A stretch of 64,000 nt of DNA from assembly GCA_023150475.1 (NCBI GenBank), contig JAKLKU010000010.1:1-64000 (forward strand), in the 5' to 3' direction. The translations under genes were made by a program, and so were the position numbers. This DNA comes from Planctomycetota bacterium. Lineage in GTDB: Bacteria > Planctomycetota > UBA1135 > GCA-002686595. Positions 25,491 through 33,695 of the stretch are shown here, piece after piece. Each line of letters begins with the position of its first letter. Position 1 is the stretch's first letter. Under the pieces are notes generated by a model. It saw only the letters and a program-made list of their open reading frames with translations. It searched no databases and was not told the DNA's origin.

Positions 25491-26000
25491 CTAACGCGGC
25501 AGATAGAGCCGAAGCTTCTGGGCGTAGCCTTCCGCGCTCGCCGCGATCGAGCGCACTTCGTCGTCGGAGAGCGTGCGCAAGATCTTCGCGGGCACGCCGG
25601 CGACCAACGAACGCGGCGGCACGACGAAGTTCTCCTTCACGACCGCGCCCGCCGCGACCAGCGACTCGCGGCCGATCACGGAGCCCGCGAGCAGGATCGC
25701 GCCCATGCCGATCAGACAGCGGTCCTCCACCTTCGCGCCGTGCAACACGCAGCGGTGGCCGATCGTCACTTCGTCGCCGATGACGTTCGGCACGCCGGGG
25801 TCGGCGTGGATCATCGTCAGGTCCTGCACATTGGTGCGCCGGCCGATCACGAGCGGGGCGTCGTCGCCGCGCAAGACGCATCCGAACCACACGCCGGCGT
25901 CGGCGCCGAACGTGACGTCGCCCGTGACGATCGCGTTCGACGCGACGAATCCGCCGCCTTCGACCGCATGCATCAGACCTTCGCGAGGGAAGAAGCTCAT
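25491..26000 (-). CDS. Gamma-class carbonic anhydrase family hexapeptide protein
   Basis: A 169-residue left-handed beta-helix protein of the CaiE/PaaY/YrdA gamma carbonic anhydrase-like family. The three metal-ligand histidines are present: MIHAD (H65), IGHR (H82) and VLHG (H87), together with the conserved LRGDDAPLVIGRRTNVQD segment that carries the Arg/Asp pair. It may interconvert CO2 and bicarbonate, but many family members are inactive or act on acyl groups, so activity is unproven. The start is the ATG at 26000, overlapping the stop of the upstream CPBP protease gene (ATGA), which implies coupled translation. An internal ATG (residue 10) is an alternative start. It is the last gene of the thiS-thiG-CPBP cluster. 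Confidence 0.9.
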   Translation of the reverse strand: MSFFPREGLMHAVEGGGFVASNAIVTGDVTFGADAGVWFGCVLRGDDAPLVIGRRTNVQDLTMIHADPGVPNVIGDEVTIGHRCVLHGAKVEDRCLIGMGAILLAGSVIGRESLVAAGAVVKENFVVPPRSLVAGVPAKILRTLSDDEVRSIAASAEGYAQKLRLYLPR

Positions 26001-26857
26001 GGCAGGCCCATCGTCCCGAAGCCGAGGAAGTCGCGCGCCGCCGGCACCGACGTCAACAGGTAGATCACGAGCGCGTTGTGGAGCGCGTGGACCGCCCACA
26101 CGCCGACCAAGCGCTGCGTGCGCAGCATCAACATGCCGAGCAACAGACTGAAGCCGAAGATCGGCAAGAACGCGTTCCAGCCGTGGGCGGCCGCGAAGAG
26201 CGCGGACGTCAGGAACACGCCGCCGCGATCGCCGAGGTTCTGCACGAGCAGTGGTTGCAGGAACGCACGGAAGACGAGTTCCTCGAAGAAAGGCTGCAAC
26301 GCGACTGCCGCGACGACGGCGATCCAGAAGCGTTCCCCGTCGAGCGCGAGCAGCGACGTCGCGACTTCCTGCGGCCGATACTCGCCGCCGAGCGCGTCGA
26401 CGACCCACGGCCAGAGCAGCGCGGTGCCGAGCAGGATCGGCACCCAGCCGACGTATCCGAGGAGACCGACGGCGACGCTTTGCAGCTTCCGCCCCGGCCA
26501 GAAGCCGAGGCACGCGAGGCCTTTCGGGTCCTTCGACAGCGCGTACCACGCGATCAGTGCCGACGCGGGCAAGAACGAGAGCACGCCGGCGAGGCGTTGG
26601 GTCATGCCGTCCCAACGCTCGCCGAGCACGTCTTGCGCGACCGAGTTGACCGACGCCGACGTGCCGACCAGCACTAACGCGACCCAGAGCGCGTTCATGA
26701 AGCCCCAACGCGCGAAGAACACGTTGCGGCCGTCGAACAGCCTGCGGATCGTCGCGACGCCGAGCGGCGCGAGCGCGAGGCCCGCGAGCACGAGCGCGAC
26801 GCCGAGCTGCAGCCGCTCGAGCGCCGGATCGGCGCCGCTTTGGAGCGCGAGGGTCAC
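25997..26857 (-). CDS. CPBP-family intramembrane metalloprotease
   Basis: A 286-residue polytopic membrane protein of the CAAX-processing/bacteriocin-processing (CPBP, ABI) family. The three signature motifs are present: FEELVFR with E192/E193 and R197, AAAHG with H225, and HALHNA with H260/N261. They sit in hydrophobic helices and would form the glutamate/histidine metal site of Rce1-like proteases. The start is a GTG at 26857 that overlaps the thiG stop by 4 bp (GTGA), and the end overlaps the carbonic anhydrase start (ATGA). The position between thiG and the anhydrase is probably transcriptional convenience rather than a thiamine role. The substrate is unknown. Confidence 0.88.
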   Translation of the reverse strand: MTLALQSGADPALERLQLGVALVLAGLALAPLGVATIRRLFDGRNVFFARWGFMNALWVALVLVGTSASVNSVAQDVLGERWDGMTQRLAGVLSFLPASALIAWYALSKDPKGLACLGFWPGRKLQSVAVGLLGYVGWVPILLGTALLWPWVVDALGGEYRPQEVATSLLALDGERFWIAVVAAVALQPFFEELVFRAFLQPLLVQNLGDRGGVFLTSALFAAAHGWNAFLPIFGFSLLLGMLMLRTQRLVGVWAVHALHNALVIYLLTSVPAARDFLGFGTMGLP

Positions 26858-27681
26858 GAGCGCGGTTGCTCCGTGGCGTGCGGCACGTGCGGCGCGATCA
26901 AGCCGTCGGTCGGCGAGGACGCGTTCGCGTAGAGCTTCTTCGGGATGCGTCCGGCGAGGTACGCGTTGCGCCCGGCGAGGCACGCGTCGCGCATCGCCGC
27001 CGCCATGCGCAACGGCTCGCGCGCGAGCGCGATGCCGGAGTTCAGGAGCACGCCGGCGACGCCGAGCTCCATCGCGAACGCGACGTCCGACGCCGTGCCG
27101 ACGCCGGCGTCGACGATCACCGGCACGCGCACGAGCTCGAGCGTGATGCGGATCGCGTTGGGATTGAGCACGCCTTGGCCCGAACCGATCGGCGAACCCG
27201 CCGGCATCACGGCGGTCGCACCGAGCTCCGCGAGCCTCACCGCCATGCGCGGATCGTCGGAGCAGTAGACGAGCACGTCGAAGCCCTGGCGCACGAGTTC
27301 CTTCGTCGCTTCGAGCGTGCCGATCGGATCCGGGAGCAGCGTCTGCGGATCGCCGAGCACTTCGAGCTTCACGAGCTTCGTGCCGAGGATCTCGCGCGCG
27401 AGTTCGGACGTGCGCACGGCGCTCTCCGCGTCGAAGCAGCCCGCCGTGTTCGGCAAGATCGTGTAGCGCGAACGATCGACGTGATCGAGCAGCGACGGCC
27501 CCTTCGAACGATCGAGGTTCACGCGTCGCACGGCGACGGTCACGCACTCGGTGCCCGAGATCGCGAGCGCGCGAGCGGTCTCCTCGAAGCTCTGGTACTT
27601 GCCGGTGCCGACCAACAGGCGCGAACGGAAACGGTGCTCGCCGAGCACCAGCGGTTCGTCCCGGGTCACGTCGTCCGTCAT
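26854..27681 (-). CDS. thiG: Thiazole synthase ThiG
   Basis: A 275-residue TIM-barrel enzyme that forms the thiazole phosphate of thiamine from deoxyxylulose 5-phosphate, dehydroglycine and the ThiS thiocarboxylate. Seen: LLVGTGKY near the N-terminus, the Schiff-base lysine in VKLEVLGD (K105), ILPNTAGC, and the phosphate-binding segments AGVGTASD and GVLLNSGIA. Two in-frame ATGs compete: at 27690 and 27681. A GGAGG lies directly against the first and 9 nt before the second, which favours 27681. thiS lies 36 bp upstream; no thiC, thiE, thiF or thiH is in the window, so the rest of the pathway must be elsewhere. It is coupled to the CPBP gene by a 4-bp overlap. Confidence 0.95.
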   Translation of the reverse strand: MTDDVTRDEPLVLGEHRFRSRLLVGTGKYQSFEETARALAISGTECVTVAVRRVNLDRSKGPSLLDHVDRSRYTILPNTAGCFDAESAVRTSELAREILGTKLVKLEVLGDPQTLLPDPIGTLEATKELVRQGFDVLVYCSDDPRMAVRLAELGATAVMPAGSPIGSGQGVLNPNAIRITLELVRVPVIVDAGVGTASDVAFAMELGVAGVLLNSGIALAREPLRMAAAMRDACLAGRNAYLAGRIPKKLYANASSPTDGLIAPHVPHATEQPRS

Positions 27682-27716
27682 GTCGTCCATCCTCCGCACG
27701 CTCTCCGCGCCGCGTC

Positions 27717-27938
27717 TCAACCGCCGCCGACCAGCGTGACGACTTCGATCGCGTCGCCCGCGGCGAAGCCACGCGTCGCATGCTCCGCGCGGCGCACGAC
27801 GCGGCCGTTCTGCTCGACGGCCACTTGTTCGGGCCGCAGCCCGAGCTCGCGCACCAGGTCCGCGATCGTGCACGCGGGCGGCACTTCGCGCGGCTCGCCG
27901 TTCACACGGATCACGATCGTTCCTTGGTTTGCGTCCAC
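27717..27938 (-). CDS. thiS: Sulfur carrier protein ThiS
   Basis: A 73-residue beta-grasp protein. The C-terminus VTLVGGG ends in the Gly-Gly pair that is adenylated and converted to a thiocarboxylate to deliver sulfur to ThiG. Also typical are [11 protein letters not shown] at the N-terminus, [11 protein letters not shown], and [12 protein letters not shown]. The start is a GTG at 27938, giving a length slightly above the usual 65-70 residues; the first five residues may be dispensable. It is immediately upstream of thiG on the same strand, a common pairing. No THI-box (TPP riboswitch) is apparent in the 50 bp upstream. Confidence 0.93.
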   Translation of the reverse strand: MDANQGTIVIRVNGEPREVPPACTIADLVRELGLRPEQVAVEQNGRVVRRAEHATRGFAAGDAIEVVTLVGGG

Positions 27939-27987
27939 GGTGCGCGCCGAAGCGGGCGGAAGAGCTTAGCTGCGGCCCCGCGGGCCC

Positions 27988-29187
27988 TCAAGCCGCGCCG
28001 CCGGCGCGCAGGAAAGCGCACTTCAAGTACGCACTCTCCGGCAGCGTGACGAGGTGCGGGTGATCGAGCGACGCACCGGCGTACGCTTCGAGCCAGACCG
28101 AACGGCCGGCGTCGCTCGCGGCGCGCGCGAGCCACTCGAGATAGAGCTCCGGCTTGACGGCGTGGCTGCACGAAGCGCTGACGAGCAGTCCGCCCGCTTC
28201 GAGCAGTTTCAGCGCGCGGACGTTGAGCTCGCGGTAACCACGTTCCGCGCCCTCGAGCTCGTTCTTGTTCTTCGCGAACGCCGGCGGATCGACGATCACG
28301 AGCTCGTAGCGTGCGTCGCCTTTCGCGCGCTCGCGCAAGTCGCGCAGCGCGTCGACGCGTTCGGTCGCGACGAGGTGCGCGACGCCGTTGCGCGCAGCGT
28401 TCTCCTTCGCGCGCTCGAGCGCAGCCTCGGACTGATCGAGGCACAGCACCGAACGTGCGCCGGCGAGCGCGGCGCGCACGCCGAAGAGTCCGTCGTACGA
28501 GAACACGTCGAGCACGCGTCCGTCGCGCGCCGACCGTGCGGCGAGCATGCGGTTCTCGCGTTGGTCGAGGTAGTGCCCGGTCTTGTGTCCGCCGACCAAG
28601 TCGACCGTGTAGCGCAGTCCTGGCTCTTCGATCTCGAGCGACTGGGGCGGCGTGCCGCGCAGCGTCTCGGTCCGCGCCGCGAGCCCTTCGAAACGCCGCA
28701 CCGCGCTTTCGGAACGGTCGAGCACGGTCGTGATCGGACATTCGAGCTCGCGCTCGAGTTCGGCGAGCCACGCGTCGCGCCGTTGGTCCGCCGCGAGCGT
28801 CCCGCTCTGCACGACGAGTGCGTCGGCGTAACGGTCGACGATCCAGCCGGGGAACCCGTCGGCGTCGCCGGCGACGAGCCTGCACGCGCCGCGCGGCGCG
28901 AGGAAACCGTGGCGGCGCCGATGCGCGACGGCGCGGGCCGCGCGCTCGCGCCAGAAACCGTCGTCGGGTTCACGCGAGCCGCGCGCGACGAGCCTGACGC
29001 GGATCTTCGAGCCTTCGGAGAAGAGCCCGTGGCCGAGCACGCGACCGTCGGGAGCTTCGACACGCACCAACGCACCGGGCGCGGCAGCTGCGCTCTCGAC
29101 GTCGTTCGCGTAGAGCCACGGGTGGCCGCTCTCGAGCCAACGCCTGCCGCGTCCGGTCGCGCGCACGCTGCCTTCGACGACGCTCAC
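27988..29187 (-). CDS. Class I SAM-dependent 23S rRNA methyltransferase, RlmI-like
   Basis: A 399-residue protein. The N-terminal PUA-like domain (RATGRGRRWLESGHPWLYANDV) is followed by an RlmI/RlmK-type middle and a Rossmann methyltransferase domain: motif I VLDVFSYDGLFGVRAAL, the family signature GGHKTGHYLDQRENR, motif IV VIVDPPAFAK, and SASCSHAV containing the cysteine of m5C enzymes. E. coli RlmI makes m5C1962 in 23S rRNA and this protein matches it in length and order. The exact target base is inferred. The GTG start at 29187 overlaps the stop of the upstream HEAT/TPR gene by 4 bp, so the two are translationally coupled. Confidence 0.88.
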   Translation of the reverse strand: MSVVEGSVRATGRGRRWLESGHPWLYANDVESAAAAPGALVRVEAPDGRVLGHGLFSEGSKIRVRLVARGSREPDDGFWRERAARAVAHRRRHGFLAPRGACRLVAGDADGFPGWIVDRYADALVVQSGTLAADQRRDAWLAELERELECPITTVLDRSESAVRRFEGLAARTETLRGTPPQSLEIEEPGLRYTVDLVGGHKTGHYLDQRENRMLAARSARDGRVLDVFSYDGLFGVRAALAGARSVLCLDQSEAALERAKENAARNGVAHLVATERVDALRDLRERAKGDARYELVIVDPPAFAKNKNELEGAERGYRELNVRALKLLEAGGLLVSASCSHAVKPELYLEWLARAASDAGRSVWLEAYAGASLDHPHLVTLPESAYLKCAFLRAGGAA

Positions 29188-31808
29188 TTCACGAGCTCCT
29201 GGAAGCGCGGATCGGCGTAGAGCGACACGAGGTCGGGATCGTCCTTCGCCCACGCTTTCTGCCGTTCGCGCGAGCCCTTGCTCGCGTCGGGGTCCGCGAG
29301 CTCTCGCGCGAGGTACGCAAGCGCCGTCTCGCGCTCGCCGAGCAACGCCCACGTGCACGCGAGGTTGTAGTAGTGCACGGGCGCGTCGGGGATCTCCGCG
29401 AGCAACGCGCGCGCTTCGGCGGCGCGTCCGGCGCGAGCGCGGTAACACGCGAGCAGCACCCGCGACGATTCGTCTTCCTCGAGCGCGAGCGAACGCTCGA
29501 AGTACTCGAGCGCGAGCGCCGGTTGCTTGCGCTTGACGTTCGCGTTGACCGCGAGGCTGCGCAGGATGCCGGCTCGTTGGCGCTTCAGGCCCTTCTCGAA
29601 CACGGCGAGCTCGGCCGACGTACGCGCGGTCTCTTCGAGCGCCGTGAGTCGCTCGAGCGCGCGATTGAGCATCTGGTCCGCGCGTTCGCCGTCGTTCTGG
29701 TCGGTGTAGGAGTCGCCGAGCGACCGTTCGGCGAGCGCGATCAGGTTCTCGATGCCGTAGAACTGCCGCAGCTCGTGCCTTTCGAGCGCGTCGCGCAGAC
29801 TTTCCGCGACGTCGCGCGCCTCCGCGGCGCGTCCGTCCTCGCGCAAGGCGGCGGACAACGTCAACGCGAGGTCGGACGGCCAACGTTCCTGCCGCATGCG
29901 CGCAGCGAAACTCGCGTCGTCGACGGGCCAATTGCGCCCCGCTCGCGCAGCAGCCTTGCGCTCGGTCTCGCGCACCGCGCGGAAGAACTCGAAGCGCGAT
30001 GGATCCGCAGTGAAGTCCGCGATCACCGCGGGCGCGGCCGCCGCGTGGAATCCGGGCATTTCGTCCGGCGCGACGGTGGCGAGCGCGTCGCCGAAACGGC
30101 GCAACGCGGCGAGGCGCGCGTCGCGCGGCACGCCGCCGGCGCGCGCGTTGATCGCGAAGAGCTGCAGCGGTCCCGAACGATGGAGCAGGATCGCGTCGAG
30201 CGAGTACGCGCTCGGACCGTCGGCGCGCGCGCGCCGCAGCACGTGCGCTCGCAGCGAACAACGATGGACCTCGCGCGCGTGGTCGAGCACGGTCGCGTGC
30301 AACGGACCCTTGCCCGCGAGGACGTCGGCGAGCAGGCGCCAAGCTTCCGCGACGCCGCGCAGGTCGAGCGCTTCGATCGCGAAACCGTCGAGGTCCTCGT
30401 CGTGGAGCTCGACGTGTTCTTCGAGCAGCGCGTCGAGCACCGCGGCGCCGTGCGCGAACGACCGGTCCGCGTCGTCGATGCGCCTCGCGCACAGCTCGCC
30501 TGCGCCGCGCAACACGTACGCCGCGGCGAGCGCGCGCCTGCGAGTCACGTCGAGGCCCGAACCGAGTTCCTGGACGAGAGCGTCGGCCGGCGCGAGCGCG
30601 GCTTCGGGCTCGCGTCCGTCTTCGAGCACGCCGCGCGCCGCCGAGAGCCGCAGCTCGACGTCGTTCAGACCGTGCCCGAGCAAACCGACGCCCGCCGCGT
30701 CCGCGCGAGCGTGTTCGCCGAGGAACCGCAGGCGCTCGAAGTACGCGTCGACCGCGCCGTCGACGCGCGCACGCACCCGAGCCGACGGGTGCCGCGCCAA
30801 ACGGCCGAAGATCCGCACGTCGCGCTCGAGGCTCGCGAGCCGCGACGTTTCCGCGAGCCCCTCGCCGAGACCATTCGCGAGCCACTCCTCCAAGGCCGAC
30901 TCCGGCACCGACCGAGTTCCGCCGGCGCCGCGCTCGTCGCGCGTGAACGCACGGTCGAGCCACGCGACGATCCGCGCGCGTCCGGCCGGCCGCGCGGCGA
31001 GGGCTTGCGCGGCGGCGCGGCCTTCGCGCGAGGCTGCGGCGAAGCCGGCGACAGCCGCGTCGGCGCCTGTCGCCGCGCCTGTCGTCGCGCTGGCCTTCGC
31101 CGGCGCTCGGTCGTTCGGCGTGGCGCCGTCGTTCGGCGTGGCGCCAGAGCTCGGCGTGGCGCCGGAGCTCGGCGGCACGAGCGACGCCTCGAGCGCGTCG
31201 AGCGCGCGGTCGGACGCGGCGCGACCGAGCGTCGCGCAAAGCTCGAGCCTGACCGCCGACTCCCCCTCTCGCGCAAGCCGCGCGACGAGTGCGTCGACCA
31301 CCTGATCCTGAACGGTGCCGACGGCGAGCCGCGGACTGCCGAGCCCGGCGATCAACGCGCGGCGCACCGCGGGATCGGGGTCGTCGAGGAGCACGAGGAC
31401 TTCGCGTAACGTGTCCGGCCCGACCGCGAGCGCCAAGAATCGGGCGCGGACTCGGCGGACCGACGCGGTTTCGCCCGCGAACCCGGCACACGCGGCGCGC
31501 ACGGCCCCATCGCCGCCGGCGAGCAACAGCGAGAGCGCGGCGGCGGTGGCGCTCGGGTCGGGGCTCGCGAGCTCGGCGAGTTCGATCTCGAAATCGCGCG
31601 CCCGGAACGCCGGCGCGCCCGCCTGGACGAGACTCGACGCGAGAGCCGGCGCACGCGTGGATGCGAGGGCGGAGACGGAGGCGACGGTGCACGCCCTCGC
31701 GCCGGTGAACCCCGCGTCGCGGCCGACGAAGCTCGAAGCCCGGGCGGCGGCGACGGGCCACGAAACGGCCAGGACGGCCGAGAACACGAATCGGAAGAGA
31801 GGCGACAT
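29184..31808 (-). CDS. Secreted HEAT/TPR-repeat protein
   Basis: An 874-residue protein. The start is the ATG at 31808, which gives a signal peptide (hydrophobic FVFSAVLAVSWPVAAA, cut after ARA). The first 270 residues carry HEAT-like helical pairs (DDPDPAVRRALIAGLGSPRL, ESAVRLELCATLGRAA). A spacer with hexapeptide repeats follows, then a mostly helical middle, and TPR units in the last 250 residues (KQPALALEYFERSLALEED, VHYYNLACTWALLGE). It is probably a periplasmic scaffold. No enzyme motif is present. It shares a 4-bp overlap with the methyltransferase gene downstream, although no functional link is obvious. Confidence 0.8.
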   Translation of the reverse strand: MSPLFRFVFSAVLAVSWPVAAARASSFVGRDAGFTGARACTVASVSALASTRAPALASSLVQAGAPAFRARDFEIELAELASPDPSATAAALSLLLAGGDGAVRAACAGFAGETASVRRVRARFLALAVGPDTLREVLVLLDDPDPAVRRALIAGLGSPRLAVGTVQDQVVDALVARLAREGESAVRLELCATLGRAASDRALDALEASLVPPSSGATPSSGATPNDGATPNDRAPAKASATTGAATGADAAVAGFAAASREGRAAAQALAARPAGRARIVAWLDRAFTRDERGAGGTRSVPESALEEWLANGLGEGLAETSRLASLERDVRIFGRLARHPSARVRARVDGAVDAYFERLRFLGEHARADAAGVGLLGHGLNDVELRLSAARGVLEDGREPEAALAPADALVQELGSGLDVTRRRALAAAYVLRGAGELCARRIDDADRSFAHGAAVLDALLEEHVELHDEDLDGFAIEALDLRGVAEAWRLLADVLAGKGPLHATVLDHAREVHRCSLRAHVLRRARADGPSAYSLDAILLHRSGPLQLFAINARAGGVPRDARLAALRRFGDALATVAPDEMPGFHAAAAPAVIADFTADPSRFEFFRAVRETERKAAARAGRNWPVDDASFAARMRQERWPSDLALTLSAALREDGRAAEARDVAESLRDALERHELRQFYGIENLIALAERSLGDSYTDQNDGERADQMLNRALERLTALEETARTSAELAVFEKGLKRQRAGILRSLAVNANVKRKQPALALEYFERSLALEEDESSRVLLACYRARAGRAAEARALLAEIPDAPVHYYNLACTWALLGERETALAYLARELADPDASKGSRERQKAWAKDDPDLVSLYADPRFQELVK
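31110..31181 (-). repeat. 18-bp tandem repeat coding a hexapeptide
   Basis: Units at 31110-31127 and 31128-31145 are identical, 31146-31163 is close, and 31164-31181 is degenerate. On the minus strand they code SSGATP and NDGATP inside the linker of the HEAT/TPR protein. The units keep the reading frame, so copy number can vary without breaking the gene. Confidence 0.88.
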
Positions 31809-32525
31809 CCGGAGCGCGCCGCGGCAAGCGTCCGCGCGCAGCGGCGCCACGTTACCCAAACCCGCGCGTGGCCTCACTCGAAGCGCCCGGTCAGTGGAGC
31901 TACCGGTCGCCCCAAGCGCCGGTCGGGTGAGACGGCCAGGCACCCGGGGCCATCGCGACTCGCTGGGCGGCCGGGCGCGACGGCGTGCGCCCGCCCCATG
32001 GCGACGGGCCTTGCCGCGATTCCCGGCGCCACGGCCTTCCGTCCGACGGCCGCGCCCTGTCGCCGCGCCCTGTTGCCGCGCCCCGTAGCCGCGCCCGATC
32101 GCGGCGCCCGATAACGGCGCCGAGTCGCCGCGCCCGGCCGCGCGCGCCAGTTCGTGGCGTGGTCGAGGTTCGCAACGACGCCCCCCCGGTGGCGGCGGTT
32201 CGCGTGGGGGTCCGAGTCCCGGTCGGAGCGCTCGCGGCGGCCGGACGGCGTGCGTCGGGCGCGCGCGCAGGACGCCCGTGGCAGCTCGTCACTCCGGCAA
32301 GCGCGCGTCCCGCGTCGGCAAACCGTGGCCGAGTCGTCGTTGACGCCGACGCCCGCTTAGACGAAACTCGCCGCCCCCAAACTCCGCGTCGGCACCGGGG
32401 CTCCCCTCTCCGCGGCGGCGGAAGAGGGTAAGCCCCGTATTGCCTTGCATTTAAGCCTTCCTAAGGCGCGCCGCGGCCCGAAAGGCCACGGACGAGCCGC
32501 CGGAAGGCGCAACCATCGCCACTCC
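31809..32525. other. 717-bp intergenic region between divergent HEAT/TPR gene and nusA
   Basis: No credible gene was found; the open frames here are Arg/Pro-rich by-products of base composition. It holds the 13-bp tandem repeat (32051-32141). Just before nusA is an AT-richer patch (32438-32463, containing TTGCCT and TTGCAT) that may include the nusA promoter. A rimP gene, the usual upstream neighbour of nusA, is not present. Confidence 0.7.
32051..32141 (+). repeat. 13-bp degenerate tandem repeat, seven units
   Basis: Seven consecutive 13-bp units, the first CGCGCCCTGTCGC. Positions 2-6 (GCGCC) are invariant and the rest vary by one to four bases. The array lies in the intergenic region, 384 bp before the nusA start. 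Confidence 0.85.
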
Positions 32526-33620
32526 ATGAACACAGACGACCTGCTGCGGATGATCGACGTCATCCACCGCGACAAGGACATCCCGAAGGAAGTGATCTTC
32601 CTCGGTCTGGAGGACGCGATGGCCCAAGGCGTACGCAAGCGCCTCGGCCTCGGCGAGGACCTGATCGTGAAGATCGACCGCAAGTCGGGCGAGATCACCG
32701 TCGAGGACGAAGAAGAGGTCTACGAGATCGAGCTCGAGGAGCTCGGCCGCATCGCGGCGCAGACGATCAAGCAGGGCTTCATGCAGAAGCTCAAGGAAGC
32801 CGAGCGCGACGTGCTCTACGACGAGTACGAGAGCCGCGTCGGCCAGCTCGTCAACGGCACGGTGCAGCGCTTCGAAGGCGACGAGCTCGTGATCAACCTC
32901 GGCAAGGTCGAAGCGTTCCTCCCGAAGGAAGAGCGCGTTCGCGGCGAGACGTTCCAGCCCGGCGATCGCATCCGCGTGATCGTGATCGAAGTGCGCAAGG
33001 ACGGCCCGCGCGTGCGGATCATCGTGTCGCGCACCCACGCCGATCTCGTGCGCCGGCTGTTCGAACTCGAAGTGCCCGAGATCGCCGACGCGATCATCGA
33101 GATCAAACGTGTCGTGCGCGAGCCCGGCTACCGCACCAAGATGGCCGTGATCTCGCAGGATCCGAAGATCGACTGCATCGGCGCGTGCGTCGGCGTGCGC
33201 GGTTCGCGCATCAAGGCGGTGATCGACGAGTTGCGCGGCGAGCGCATCGACATCATCCGCTGGAGCGATTCGCTCGAGACGCTGATCATGAACGGCCTGA
33301 AGCCGGCCGTGATCCACATCGACAACATCTACCCCGACGTGAAATCGCGCTCGGCGGTGGTGATCGTCGACGAGGACCAACAGTCGCTCGCGATCGGCAA
33401 GAAGGGCCAGAACGTGCGGCTCGCGAGCCGTTTGTGCGGCTGGGACATCGACATCAAGACACGCGCGGACTTCGAAGCCGAACAACTCGGCGGTGAGTCT
33501 GGCGCGGAAGCAGGCGGAGGCGACGTGGGCTCCGGCGATGGCGCCGGAGCGGAGGACGAAGCCACCGGGGAAGCGCCAACTCGAGCAGGAAGCGCCGACG
33601 ATTCCGGAGTGCGCGGCTGA
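32526..33620 (+). CDS. nusA: Transcription termination/antitermination factor NusA
   Basis: A 364-residue protein. NusA binds RNA polymerase and nascent RNA and modulates pausing, termination and rRNA antitermination. Domains in order: N-terminal polymerase-binding domain (1-105), S1 domain (about 110-175, LVNGTVQRFEGDELVINLG), KH1 and KH2 (about 180-320) with GACVGVRGSRIKAVIDELRGERIDII and AIGKKGQNVRLASRL. The tail is short, Gly/Glu-rich and probably disordered; the proteobacterial acidic repeats are absent. The start is the ATG at 32526 (MNTDDLLRMIDVIHRDK), chosen over an in-frame upstream ATG at 32445 because the extra 27 residues are basic and unlike NusA. It is followed by infB and rbfA. 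Confidence 0.96.
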   Translation: MNTDDLLRMIDVIHRDKDIPKEVIFLGLEDAMAQGVRKRLGLGEDLIVKIDRKSGEITVEDEEEVYEIELEELGRIAAQTIKQGFMQKLKEAERDVLYDEYESRVGQLVNGTVQRFEGDELVINLGKVEAFLPKEERVRGETFQPGDRIRVIVIEVRKDGPRVRIIVSRTHADLVRRLFELEVPEIADAIIEIKRVVREPGYRTKMAVISQDPKIDCIGACVGVRGSRIKAVIDELRGERIDIIRWSDSLETLIMNGLKPAVIHIDNIYPDVKSRSAVVIVDEDQQSLAIGKKGQNVRLASRLCGWDIDIKTRADFEAEQLGGESGAEAGGGDVGSGDGAGAEDEATGEAPTRAGSADDSGVRG

Positions 33621-33695
33621 CGAAGCCGAAGCCCTTCATTCCCCGAGCACCCCACCAACACCCGTCGCACCCTCCGCAGGCAACCAAGGAGATCC

